This document shows, piece after piece, positions 1 through 7,133 of a stretch of DNA of 64,000 nt (positions are counted from its first letter, which is position 1; each line of letters starts with the position of its first letter). Under the pieces are notes generated by a model that saw only the letters and a program-made list of their open reading frames with translations, was not told where the DNA came from and ran no database searches. The DNA lies in NCBI RefSeq assembly GCF_029264495.1, contig NZ_JARIBH010000019.1, forward strand, positions 62,001 through 126,000. Reading direction: 5' to 3'. Made by a program: the position numbers and the translations under genes. The DNA comes from Peptacetobacter sp. GTDB lineage: Bacteria > Bacillota > Clostridia > Peptostreptococcales > Peptostreptococcaceae.

Positions 1-1
1 A

Positions 2-208
2 GCTCCATTAGATGATGTAAATGTTTATAGATTCGGTGAATTTTTAAAAGAATTATCTAATGAAACTCAATTTATAGCGGTTACTCATAGAAGAGGTACT
101 ATGGAAGCAGCTGAATATATATATGGAGTTACTATGCAAGAAAGAGCTATATCAAAAATAATAAGTTTAAAATTAAAAGAAGCAGAAGAATTTGCAGGTA
201 TAGTATAA
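2..208 (+). CDS. smc: Chromosome segregation ATPase SMC, C-terminal end (partial)
   Basis: Only the last 68 codons are present; the gene begins upstream of the window. The visible residues match the end of the SMC C-terminal ATPase lobe: APLDD (the segment just after Walker B), then VYRFGEFLKELS, the D-loop/H-loop stretch QFIAVTHRRGTMEAAE, and YGVTMQE. SMC is the coiled-coil ATPase of bacterial condensin and works with ScpA and ScpB, both encoded later in this window (38599-39880). The smc-ftsY order, with a 27-base gap to the ftsY start, is common in Firmicutes and suggests co-transcription. The reading frame starts at base 2. Confidence 0.93.
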   Translation, partial: APLDDVNVYRFGEFLKELSNETQFIAVTHRRGTMEAAEYIYGVTMQERAISKIISLKLKEAEEFAGIV

Positions 209-235
209 GAAATTTTAATTATGGAGGAGATAGAT

Positions 236-1519
236 TTGTTTAAAAAATTATTTGGCTTTGGAAAAAAGAAAGAAGAAGTAATTGAAAATGAAATCGTTGA
301 AAATGAAGAACTTTTAGAAGAATCAGAAATAGAAGAATCAGAAGAAGATTCAGTTAAAGAAGAACTTTTAGAAAAAACTATTTCAGAGAAAGTGCAAGAA
401 GAAACAACTTGTGAAGAAAATAAAACTGTAACAATTTCAGAAAAAGATATAAAATCTATAGAAGAAGATATGTTAGAAGAAGAAACTATAGAAGAAGAGT
501 TTAAATTAGAAAATGATATAGAAACAAATTGTACTGATGAAGAAGGTATGGAAGAAACTATAGAAGAAGAATTAAATGAAGGTAGAGAAAAACCAAGTTT
601 TGCAAAAGAAAGTTTATTTTCTAGATTAAAGCAAGGTTTAATAAAAGCAAAACAAGGAATAACAGATAGAATAGATGATGTTTTAAAATCTTATACAAGT
701 ATAGATGAAGATCTATTTGAAGACCTAGAAGAAGTTTTAATAACAGCAGATGTTGGTGTTAATACAACTATGGAAATAATAGAGGAATTAAATGATAGGG
801 TCAGAAAAAATAAAATAACTAATCCTATGGATGTAAGAGAAGAATTAAAAGGAATAGTAGAAGAGATACTATCAAAAGGTAATTCAAAATTAGACATAGA
901 AGCATCACCTTCTATAATAATAATGGTTGGTGTAAATGGAGTTGGAAAAACAACAACAATAGGTAAACTTGCTTTAAGATATAAATCAGAAGGTAAAAAA
1001 GTAATGTTAGCAGCAGCAGATACATTTAGAGCAGCAGCTACTGAACAACTTGATATATGGGCTAAAAGAACTAATACAGAAATAGTAAAACATCATGAAG
1101 GTGCAGATCCTGGAGCAGTAATATTTGATGCAATAAAAGCTGCTAAAGCTAGAAAAACAGACGTTCTTATATGTGATACAGCTGGTAGACTTCATAATAA
1201 ATCAAATTTAATGAATGAGTTAGGTAAAATATTTAAAATAATAGATAGAGAATATCCAGAAGCAAAAAAAGAAGTATTATTGGTTGTAGATGCTACTACT
1301 GGACAAAATGCAGTTGTTCAGGCAAAAAGTTTTAAAGAAGTTGCAGATATAACAGGAATAGTTCTTACTAAGCTTGATGGTACAGCAAAAGGTGGAGTTG
1401 TATTAGCTGTTAAATCAGAGGTAGATGTACCAGTTAAGCTTATAGGAGTTGGAGAAAAAGCAGAGGATCTTCAAGATTTTGATGCAAAAGCATTTACAGA
1501 TGCATTATTTGGCAATTAG
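236..1519 (+). CDS. ftsY: Signal recognition particle receptor FtsY
   Basis: FtsY is the SRP receptor GTPase that docks Ffh-ribosome complexes at the membrane. I place the start at TTG 236, because GGAGG at 223-227 lies 8 bases upstream; an in-frame ATG at 221 overlaps that ribosome binding site and is unlikely. The protein is then 427 residues. Residues 1 to about 120 form a very acidic, Glu-rich A domain. The N domain follows, then the G domain with G1 VNGVGKTTT near residue 230, DTAGR near 313 and TKLDG near 376. The ending LQDFDAKAFTDALFG is typical of the family. The neighbours smc, ylxM and ffh are the usual ones. Confidence 0.97.
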   Translation: MFKKLFGFGKKKEEVIENEIVENEELLEESEIEESEEDSVKEELLEKTISEKVQEETTCEENKTVTISEKDIKSIEEDMLEEETIEEEFKLENDIETNCTDEEGMEETIEEELNEGREKPSFAKESLFSRLKQGLIKAKQGITDRIDDVLKSYTSIDEDLFEDLEEVLITADVGVNTTMEIIEELNDRVRKNKITNPMDVREELKGIVEEILSKGNSKLDIEASPSIIIMVGVNGVGKTTTIGKLALRYKSEGKKVMLAAADTFRAAATEQLDIWAKRTNTEIVKHHEGADPGAVIFDAIKAAKARKTDVLICDTAGRLHNKSNLMNELGKIFKIIDREYPEAKKEVLLVVDATTGQNAVVQAKSFKEVADITGIVLTKLDGTAKGGVVLAVKSEVDVPVKLIGVGEKAEDLQDFDAKAFTDALFGN

Positions 1520-1573
1520 GTATAAATTAATTATTATTGTTGTATAAAAATGTCAAAATTTCAATAAAAACCG

Positions 1574-1602
1574 TTGACAATATAGGTCTTATAATATAAA
1601 AT
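1574..1602 (+). promoter_or_regulatory. Putative sigma-A promoter for ylxM-ffh-rpsP-khpA
   Basis: A consensus -35 TTGACA (1574-1579) is followed after 17 bases by TAAAAT (1597-1602). It lies in the 195-base gap between ftsY and ylxM, about 110 bases before the ylxM start. A short inverted repeat, GTAAAG/CTTTAC, lies just downstream at about 1614-1633. There is no clear terminator after ftsY, so read-through from smc-ftsY is also possible. Confidence 0.55.
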
Positions 1603-1714
1603 ACAATAGTAGTGTAAAGTAGTTAACCTTTACAGAGGGTAACTTTAGTAAAAGTTGTATTTTATATTTAAAACCTTATTCGTAAATTTAATAATTGTAA
1701 CAGGAAGTGAAAAA

Positions 1715-2083
1715 ATGAATTTGGAGAAGATGATAGAAGTTGGACAACTATTTGAGGTTTATAAAAATCTACTTACAGATAAACAAAAAGAAATAGTTTC
1801 ACTTTATTATGAAGAGGACTATTCATTAGGAGAAATAAGCGAAAATCTAAAAGTCTCAAGACAAGGTGTGTATGATACGCTTAAAAGATCTGAAAAAGTT
1901 ATGAAAGATTATGAACAAAAACTACATCTTTTATCAGAACTTCGAAAAAAAGAAGAATCTGTTAAAGTTATTAGAGAAAAAATTATTGACATTAAACAAG
2001 ATTTATTGCACAATATAGATTGTGTCGATTTAGTCCCTAAGCTAGATGAAATAGAAGACTTATGTAGGGGGATAATAGAATGA
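1715..2083 (+). CDS. ylxM: YlxM/p13 family DNA-binding protein linked to SRP
   Basis: A 122-residue helix-turn-helix protein of the YlxM (UPF0122) family, which is almost always encoded directly before ffh in Firmicutes. Work in streptococci indicates that the family modulates SRP and FtsY activity. The visible sigma-70 region 4-like HTH is in the segment LTDKQKEIVSLYYEEDYSL ... EISENLKVSRQGVYDTLKR (about residues 20-56). A charged, probably coiled-coil tail follows. I chose ATG 1715, with AGGAAG upstream, over an in-frame start at 1655 that would add a 20-residue hydrophobic stretch unlike the family. The stop codon overlaps the ffh start (ATGA), implying translational coupling. Confidence 0.9.
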   Translation: MNLEKMIEVGQLFEVYKNLLTDKQKEIVSLYYEEDYSLGEISENLKVSRQGVYDTLKRSEKVMKDYEQKLHLLSELRKKEESVKVIREKIIDIKQDLLHNIDCVDLVPKLDEIEDLCRGIIE

Positions 2084-3441
2084 TATTTGAAGGATTATCT
2101 GATAAATTACAAAATGCTTTTAGTAAGTTAAAATCAAAAGGAAAACTTACTGAAAAAGATGTAAAAGAGGTTATGAGAGAAGTTAAGCTTGCTTTATTAG
2201 AAGCGGATGTTAACTTCAAAGTAGTAAAAGATTTTATAAAAAAAGTACAGGAAAGATGTGTTGGTCAGGATGTTATGAAAAGTCTTACTCCGGGACAACA
2301 TGTAATAAAAATAGTAAATGAAGAGCTAACTGCTTTAATGGGTGATGTCCAAAGTAAAATAATGATATCATCAAAACCACCAACAGTTATAATGATGGTA
2401 GGTTTACAAGGGGCAGGTAAAACAACTACATCTGGTAAATTAGGCGGATACTTTAAAAAACAAGGGAAAAAACCTTTATTAGTTGCAGGCGATGTTTATA
2501 GACCAGCAGCTATAAAACAGTTACAAGTAGTTGGAGAAAAGCTAGATATACCTGTATTTTCAATGGGTGATAAAGAAAGCCCAGTAAATATAGCAAAAGC
2601 AGCATTAAGCCATGCTCAAAAAAATGGAAATGACATGGTTATAATAGATACAGCCGGTAGATTACACGTAGATGAAGCATTAATGAATGAACTTAAAGAT
2701 ATTAAATCTGAAGTAAAACCTCATGAGATACTTCTTACTGTAGATGCTATGACAGGACAGGATGCAGTTAACGTTGCAGAAAGTTTTAATGAAGCATTAG
2801 GTATAGATGGTGTAGTTCTTACTAAATTAGATGGTGATACAAGAGGTGGAGCAGCGTTATCAATAAGAGCTGTTACTAACAAACCTATTAAATTTATAGG
2901 TATGGGGGAAAAATTAGATGATTTAGAACCTTTCCATCCAGATAGAATGGCATCTAGAATACTTGGTATGGGAGATGTACTTAGTCTAATTGAAAAGGCA
3001 CAAGAAGCTGTAGATATTGAAAAAGCAAAAGAGCTTGAACAAAAATTAAAGAAACAAGAATTTGATTTTGAAGATTTATTGAGCCAGTTTGAACAATTAA
3101 AGAAAATGGGATCTATGGATAAAATATTAGGTATGATGCCTGGTATGGCTAATATGAAGAATCAAATAGGAGATGTAGATCTTAAGAATAATAAAGAAAT
3201 GAAACATAGTATGGCTATAATACAATCTATGACATTAGAAGAGAGAAGAAATCCTTCTATATTGAATGCTTCTAGAAAGAAAAGAATAGCTAAAGGAAGC
3301 GGAACAACAGTTCAAGAAGTAAACAGATTAATTAAACAGTTGAATGAAATGAAAAAAATGATGAAGATGTTTACTGGAATGACACAAGGCAAGGGTAAAA
3401 AGAAAAGGGGCGGTTTTGCCGGATTACCTTTTTTTAAATAA
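2080..3441 (+). CDS. ffh: Signal recognition particle protein Ffh
   Basis: Ffh is the SRP54 homologue. It binds the 4.5S/6S SRP RNA and signal peptides and, with FtsY, delivers nascent membrane proteins. At 453 residues it is of normal length. The order is N domain (1 to about 95), then G domain with GLQGAGKTTT near residue 107, DTAGR near 189 and TKLDGDTRGG near 247. From about residue 300 the methionine-rich M domain includes GMMPGMANM and ends in a basic, Gly-rich tail (KGKKKRGG). The start overlaps ylxM by 4 bases. rpsP follows after a short gap, as in many Firmicutes. Confidence 0.98.
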   Translation: MIFEGLSDKLQNAFSKLKSKGKLTEKDVKEVMREVKLALLEADVNFKVVKDFIKKVQERCVGQDVMKSLTPGQHVIKIVNEELTALMGDVQSKIMISSKPPTVIMMVGLQGAGKTTTSGKLGGYFKKQGKKPLLVAGDVYRPAAIKQLQVVGEKLDIPVFSMGDKESPVNIAKAALSHAQKNGNDMVIIDTAGRLHVDEALMNELKDIKSEVKPHEILLTVDAMTGQDAVNVAESFNEALGIDGVVLTKLDGDTRGGAALSIRAVTNKPIKFIGMGEKLDDLEPFHPDRMASRILGMGDVLSLIEKAQEAVDIEKAKELEQKLKKQEFDFEDLLSQFEQLKKMGSMDKILGMMPGMANMKNQIGDVDLKNNKEMKHSMAIIQSMTLEERRNPSILNASRKKRIAKGSGTTVQEVNRLIKQLNEMKKMMKMFTGMTQGKGKKKRGGFAGLPFFK

Positions 3442-3475
3442 TAAAAAATAGAAAAAATTTTCGGAGGTGGCTGTA

Positions 3476-3727
3476 ATGGCAGTTAAAATAAGATTAAAAA
3501 GAATGGGAGCAAACAAAAAACCTTTCTACAGAATAGTAGTAGCAGACTCTAGAGCTCCAAGAGATGGTAAATTTATAGAAGAAATAGGATACTACAATCC
3601 AGTAGTAGAACCAAAAGTATTAAAAATAAACAATGAAAGTGCTGAAAAATGGTTAGCTAATGGTGCTCAGCCAACAGAAACAGTTAAAAAATTATTAGAA
3701 CAGAACGGTGTTAAAACTTCTAAATAA
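3476..3727 (+). CDS. rpsP: 30S ribosomal protein S16
   Basis: An 83-residue S16 protein ([22 protein letters not shown], then [15 protein letters not shown]), an early-binding protein of the 30S body. I chose ATG 3476 because GGAGG (3463-3467) is 8 bases upstream; an in-frame GTG at 3467 lies inside that site and would add only three residues. It is 34 bases after ffh and 20 bases before khpA, so it is probably part of the ylxM-ffh operon. Confidence 0.97.
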   Translation: MAVKIRLKRMGANKKPFYRIVVADSRAPRDGKFIEEIGYYNPVVEPKVLKINNESAEKWLANGAQPTETVKKLLEQNGVKTSK

Positions 3728-3747
3728 TAAACAGGAGATGTAAAACT

Positions 3748-3978
3748 ATGATAAAAGAGCTAGTTGTAGATATAGCTAAGGCTCTAGTTGATAACCCCGA
3801 TGAAGTTGTAGTTAATGTTTCAGAAGAAAATGATGAAATTATATTAAAATTAACTGTTGCTTCAGATGATATGGGAAAAGTTATCGGGAAACAGGGAAGA
3901 ATAGCAAAAGCTATAAGAACTGTAGTTAGATCCGTTGCAAATAAAGAGAAAATAAAAGTATCTCTTGAAATAGTATAA
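3748..3978 (+). CDS. khpA: KH-domain RNA-binding protein KhpA
   Basis: A 76-residue single KH-domain protein with the GxxG loop GKQG (in MGKVIGKQGRIAKAIR). The family, formerly YlqC, is conserved between rpsP and rimM. In Gram-positive bacteria it forms an RNA-binding complex with KhpB/EloR that affects cell elongation and small-RNA interactions. A strong terminator follows immediately, so this is probably the last gene of the ylxM-ffh-rpsP-khpA unit. Confidence 0.94.
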   Translation: MIKELVVDIAKALVDNPDEVVVNVSEENDEIILKLTVASDDMGKVIGKQGRIAKAIRTVVRSVANKEKIKVSLEIV

Positions 3979-3981
3979 TTT

Positions 3982-4010
3982 GGATTAGGTCTTTTGGCCT
4001 AATCCTTTTT
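3982..4010 (+). terminator. Rho-independent terminator after khpA
   Basis: The stem GGATTAGGTC/GGCCTAATCC is 10 bp with one G-U pair and a TTTT loop, followed by five T. It separates khpA from rimM, which many Firmicutes co-transcribe. Confidence 0.88.
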
Positions 4011-4070
4011 AATAACTATAAATTGATTTATAATAGGACCTACAAAAATATTTTAACAAAGGTGGATATT

Positions 4071-4589
4071 ATGGCAAAAAAAATAACACATTTTAAAGTT
4101 GGAAAGATAGTTAAAACTCAAGGTCTTAAAGGAGATGTAAGAATCTATCCTACAACAGACGATATATACAGATTTGACTTTTTAGAAGAATTCTATGTTG
4201 GAAAAGATAGAGAAAATGCATGGGAAGTTGAAAATGTAAGATATAAAGGAAACCTTGTTATAATGAAAATAAAAGGTATAGATAAAGTCGAAGAAGCTGA
4301 AAAGCTTGTAGGTAAAGATATTTATGTATCTAGAGATGAATCTTTTGAACTTGAAGAAGGTGAATTCTTTATAGCAGATATGATTGGTATAGATGTATTT
4401 ACAGTTTCAGGTGAAAAAGTAGGAGTTTTAAAAGATGTACTTCAATATTCAGCTAATGATGTATACGTAATAAAAAATGAAGAAGGAAAAGAATACTTAA
4501 TACCGGCTGTTATGAAATTTGTTCCTGAAATAGATATAGAAGAAGGAAAAATGATAATAGACCCTATAAAAGGTATGCTTGAAGATTAG
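4071..4589 (+). CDS. rimM: 16S rRNA processing protein RimM
   Basis: RimM binds S19 and helps mature the 3' domain of the 30S subunit. The 172-residue protein has the N-terminal RimM barrel (HFKVGKIVKTQGLKGDVRIYP) and the C-terminal PRC barrel (FFIADMIGIDVF ... YLIPAVMKFVPEID). I chose ATG 4071, preceded by AAAGGTGG, over an in-frame ATG at 4023 that adds 16 non-conserved residues. A TATAAT at 4029-4034 just after the upstream terminator may be a weak promoter for rimM-trmD, but its -35 region is poor. trmD follows 8 bases later. Confidence 0.95.
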   Translation: MAKKITHFKVGKIVKTQGLKGDVRIYPTTDDIYRFDFLEEFYVGKDRENAWEVENVRYKGNLVIMKIKGIDKVEEAEKLVGKDIYVSRDESFELEEGEFFIADMIGIDVFTVSGEKVGVLKDVLQYSANDVYVIKNEEGKEYLIPAVMKFVPEIDIEEGKMIIDPIKGMLED

Positions 4590-4597
4590 GTGATACA

Positions 4598-5287
4598 ATG
4601 AGATTTCACATAATGACCTTATTTCCTGAAATATTTAACTCTTATATGAATGAAAGTATAATGAAAAGAGCTATTGAAAAAAAAATAATAGATTTTAAAG
4701 TATATAATATAAGAGATTTTTCGGAAAATAAGCACAAAAAAGTAGATGATTATCCATTTGGTGGTGGAGCTGGTATGGTAATGACTCCACAACCTATAAT
4801 AGATACATATAAATATATAGTAAAAGAAAATAATATAAAATCTCCAAGAGTTATTTACTTAACACCAAAAGGAAAAGTTCACTGTCAAGAAATTGCAAAA
4901 AAAATGGCGACTGAAGAAGATATAATACTTCTTTGTGGTCATTATGAAGGAATAGATCAAAGAGTGATAGATATGATAGTGACAGATGAAATATCTGTAG
5001 GAGATTATGTACTTACAGGTGGAGAGTTACCTGCACTTATAGTGATAGACTCTATCTCAAGGCTTATTCCAGGTGTCCTTGGTCAAAATGAATCATTTGA
5101 AGATGAGTCATTTGAAAATAATTTATTAGAATATCCTCAATACACTAGACCTAGAGTATATGAAGGAATAGAAGTTCCAGAAGTTTTATTATCTGGAAAT
5201 CATAAGAAAATAGATGAATGGAGAAAAGAAGAATCCATTAAAATAACAAAAGAAAGAAGACCAGATCTTCTAAAAAGAAATAAATAA
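4598..5287 (+). CDS. trmD: tRNA (guanine-N1-)-methyltransferase TrmD
   Basis: TrmD makes m1G37 in tRNAs with G at position 36, using S-adenosylmethionine, and prevents +1 frameshifting. The 229-residue protein starts MRFHIMTLFPEIF and has the trefoil-knot SAM site LCGHYEGIDQRVID followed by DEISVGDYVLTGGELPA, the family signature. The ending (WRKEESIKITKERRPDLL) is also typical. It is 8 bases after rimM and is followed by the rplS leader. Confidence 0.97.
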   Translation: MRFHIMTLFPEIFNSYMNESIMKRAIEKKIIDFKVYNIRDFSENKHKKVDDYPFGGGAGMVMTPQPIIDTYKYIVKENNIKSPRVIYLTPKGKVHCQEIAKKMATEEDIILLCGHYEGIDQRVIDMIVTDEISVGDYVLTGGELPALIVIDSISRLIPGVLGQNESFEDESFENNLLEYPQYTRPRVYEGIEVPEVLLSGNHKKIDEWRKEESIKITKERRPDLLKRNK

Positions 5288-5292
5288 AAAAC

Positions 5293-5321
5293 TTGTAAAT
5301 GAGTTTTTTTTATAGTATAAT
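5293..5321 (+). promoter_or_regulatory. Sigma-A promoter for rplS
   Basis: TTGTAA (5293-5298), a 17-base spacer and a perfect TATAAT (5316-5321), directly after trmD. The expected transcript start near 5328 would give a leader of about 70 bases in front of rplS. Confidence 0.7.
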
Positions 5322-5327
5322 ATAACT

Positions 5328-5394
5328 TGTCGATAATACGGGCGTTCCTCTGTGCACCGGTCAAGCATCAATGAACGTCTATGATTTTAGGAGG
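5328..5394 (+). ncRNA. Ribosomal protein L19 leader (candidate cis-regulatory RNA)
   Basis: The leader between the rplS promoter and the rplS ribosome binding site is more GC-rich than its surroundings. GGCGTTC (5341-5347) pairs with GAACGTC (5373-5379), a 7-bp stem with one G-U pair enclosing CTCTGTGCACCGG and following bases. Firmicutes are known to carry an L19 leader at this position that is thought to mediate autoregulation by L19. Membership is inferred from position and structure and was not confirmed with a covariance model. Confidence 0.6.
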
Positions 5395-5398
5395 AAAT

Positions 5399-5752
5399 AT
5401 GAACGAAATAATAAGAGCAATCGAAACTGAACAGTTAAAAAATGAAGTTCCTAACTTTGGACCTGGGGACACAGTAAAAGTACACGTTAGAATCGTGGAA
5501 GGTAAAAGAGAAAGAATACAGGTATTTGAAGGTGTAGTATTAAAAAGACAAGGTGGAGGAGCAAGAGAAACTTTCACTGTTAGAAAAATGTCTTTCAACT
5601 GTGGTGTAGAAAGAACTTTCCCAGTACATTCACCAAAACTAGAAAAAATAGAAGTAACTAGAAGAGGTAAAGTAAGAAGAGCTAAACTAGGATACTTAAG
5701 ATCTAGAGTAGGTAAAGCTGCTAAAGTTAAAGAAGCAAAAGGATATAAATAA
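5399..5752 (+). CDS. rplS: 50S ribosomal protein L19
   Basis: The 117-residue L19 protein lies at the 30S-50S interface. It shows the family pattern [20 protein letters not shown], then [13 protein letters not shown] and the C-terminal [20 protein letters not shown] ... [14 protein letters not shown]. The start is ATG 5399 with AGGAGG at 5389-5394; an upstream in-frame ATG at 5381 would place the ribosome binding site inside the gene. It has its own promoter, leader and terminator. Confidence 0.98.
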   Translation: MNEIIRAIETEQLKNEVPNFGPGDTVKVHVRIVEGKRERIQVFEGVVLKRQGGGARETFTVRKMSFNCGVERTFPVHSPKLEKIEVTRRGKVRRAKLGYLRSRVGKAAKVKEAKGYK

Positions 5753-5776
5753 TATCTGATTTAATATGTAAGAACA

Positions 5777-5804
5777 GGGACTGATTAAATTATCAGTCCT
5801 TTTT
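5777..5804 (+). terminator. Rho-independent terminator after rplS
   Basis: GGACTGAT (5778-5785) pairs perfectly with ATCAGTCC (5792-5799), with a 6-base loop and five T. Confidence 0.9.
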
Positions 5805-5858
5805 CTATAAATAAGATAATTACAATTTATTTATAAAATAAAAATAAGGAGGATTAGT

Positions 5859-6752
5859 ATGAGAGATAATGAATATGATTATCTTACAGATGATAATCTT
5901 AATATAAACTGGTATCCTGGACATATGAAAAAAACGAAAGATCTTATGAAAGCTAATTTGAAATTAGTAGATGTAGTAGTAGAATTATTAGATTCAAGAA
6001 TACCATATAGTAGTAAAAATCCAGATATAGATGTATTGACTGCTGGAAAACCGAGAGTAGTACTTCTTAATAAAAGTGATATATCAGATAGATCAAAGCT
6101 GAATAAATGGATAAATTACTACAAAGAACAAGGGATAAAAGCTATTCCAATAGATGCGATGAAAGGTACAGGAGTTAATAAAATAATTGATGAATGTAAA
6201 AATGCAGTAAAGGATAAAATGGACTCTCTAAAAGAAAAGGGAAGAAAAGAAAGAGCTATAAGAATAATGATAGTTGGAGTTCCTAATGTAGGAAAATCTT
6301 CGTTAATAAATAAATTGACAGGAAGAAGAAGTACTCAAACAGGAGATAGACCAGGTGTTACTAAAGGTAAACAATGGGTAAAATTAAGAGGAAACTTAGA
6401 ATTATTAGATACACCAGGTATACTATGGCCAAAGTTTGAAGATCAAGATGTAGCATTAAATCTAGCTTTTACTAGAGCTATAAAAGACGAAATATTAGAT
6501 ATAGAAACTCTAGCATTAAGACTAATAGAAAAACTTATGATTATAGAGCCTGAAAAAATAAAGGCTAGATATAAACTTGAAACGCTTGGAGAATCTGGAA
6601 TAGAAACTATGGATATGATAGCTAAAAAAAGAGGCTTTATAACAGGTAGAAAAGAAATTGATTATACAAGAACTGCTACAACTGTGTTAAATGAATTTAG
6701 AACAGGAAAATTAGGAAATATAACTTTAGAAGTTCCAGAAGATATTAAATAA
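5859..6752 (+). CDS. rbgA: Ribosome biogenesis GTPase RbgA (YlqF)
   Basis: A circularly permuted GTPase needed for late 50S assembly. The 297-residue protein begins with the family motif NWYPGHMKKT. The G motifs come in permuted order: G4 NKSD (in VLLNKSDISD), G1 GVPNVGKSS, then G3 DTPG (LLDTPGILWPKF). The C-terminal helical domain binds RNA in the family. AAGGAGG precedes ATG 5859. Position after rplS is the usual Firmicute order; the gene appears to be a separate unit because a terminator lies on each side. Confidence 0.95.
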   Translation: MRDNEYDYLTDDNLNINWYPGHMKKTKDLMKANLKLVDVVVELLDSRIPYSSKNPDIDVLTAGKPRVVLLNKSDISDRSKLNKWINYYKEQGIKAIPIDAMKGTGVNKIIDECKNAVKDKMDSLKEKGRKERAIRIMIVGVPNVGKSSLINKLTGRRSTQTGDRPGVTKGKQWVKLRGNLELLDTPGILWPKFEDQDVALNLAFTRAIKDEILDIETLALRLIEKLMIIEPEKIKARYKLETLGESGIETMDMIAKKRGFITGRKEIDYTRTATTVLNEFRTGKLGNITLEVPEDIK

Positions 6753-6820
6753 TAAGAAATACTTTTATAAAATATAATAAAAAATATTTTTATAAAAGAA
6801 ACTCGAAATAAATAAGCTAT

Positions 6821-6867
6821 AAAAATAGAGTATGTTATAACGAAACATTATAATATACTCTATTTTT
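6821..6867. terminator. Strong terminator after rbgA
   Basis: AAAAATAGAGTAT (6821-6833) pairs perfectly with ATACTCTATTTTT (6855-6867), with further TTATAA pairing inside. The A-run and T-run flanking the stem would allow termination in either direction. Confidence 0.85.
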
Positions 6868-6960
6868 ATTATATAAATTTTAACAATAAAGATTTAATAT
6901 TCAATATGAGTATATAATATAACTAATTTAACTGTTGATATTTTATCAACAAAGTTTTTG

Positions 6961-6975
6961 ATTATTCAGAAAAAT
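6961..6975 (+). promoter_or_regulatory. Candidate CodY box upstream of the first brnQ
   Basis: Matches 12 of 15 positions of the CodY consensus AATTTTCWGAAAATT, with an intact CAGAAAA core. It ends 22 bases before the -35 hexamer of the promoter at 6998. CodY (encoded at 20426) represses branched-chain amino acid transporters in many Firmicutes. Confidence 0.45.
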
Positions 6976-6997
6976 GCCAAGATTTAGAAAAAATATC

Positions 6998-7026
6998 TTG
7001 ACACATAGAGAATATGAATATAAAAT
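6998..7026 (+). promoter_or_regulatory. Sigma-A promoter for the first brnQ
   Basis: TTGACA (6998-7003), a 17-base spacer, then TAAAAT (7021-7026). The expected start near 7033 leaves a leader of about 100 bases before ATG 7134. No T-box or riboswitch motif is visible in it. Confidence 0.6.
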
Positions 7027-7133
7027 AAAATTTGTAATGATAAAGAAAATATTGAACCTCGGGAAAATGTTTTCTAAAATTGTTTTAATTTATTTTAGGT
7101 CTAAAATGATCTTTATTTTGGGGAGGAGAACTT

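Noticed and set aside
7066-7085. Second CodY-like match in the first brnQ leader
   Set aside because: Best alignment has five mismatches; not distinguishable from background.
7027-7133. T-box or other amino acid riboswitch before the first brnQ
   Set aside because: No GGTGG-ACCGCG core or terminator/antiterminator pair; the leader is short and unstructured apart from AT-rich runs.
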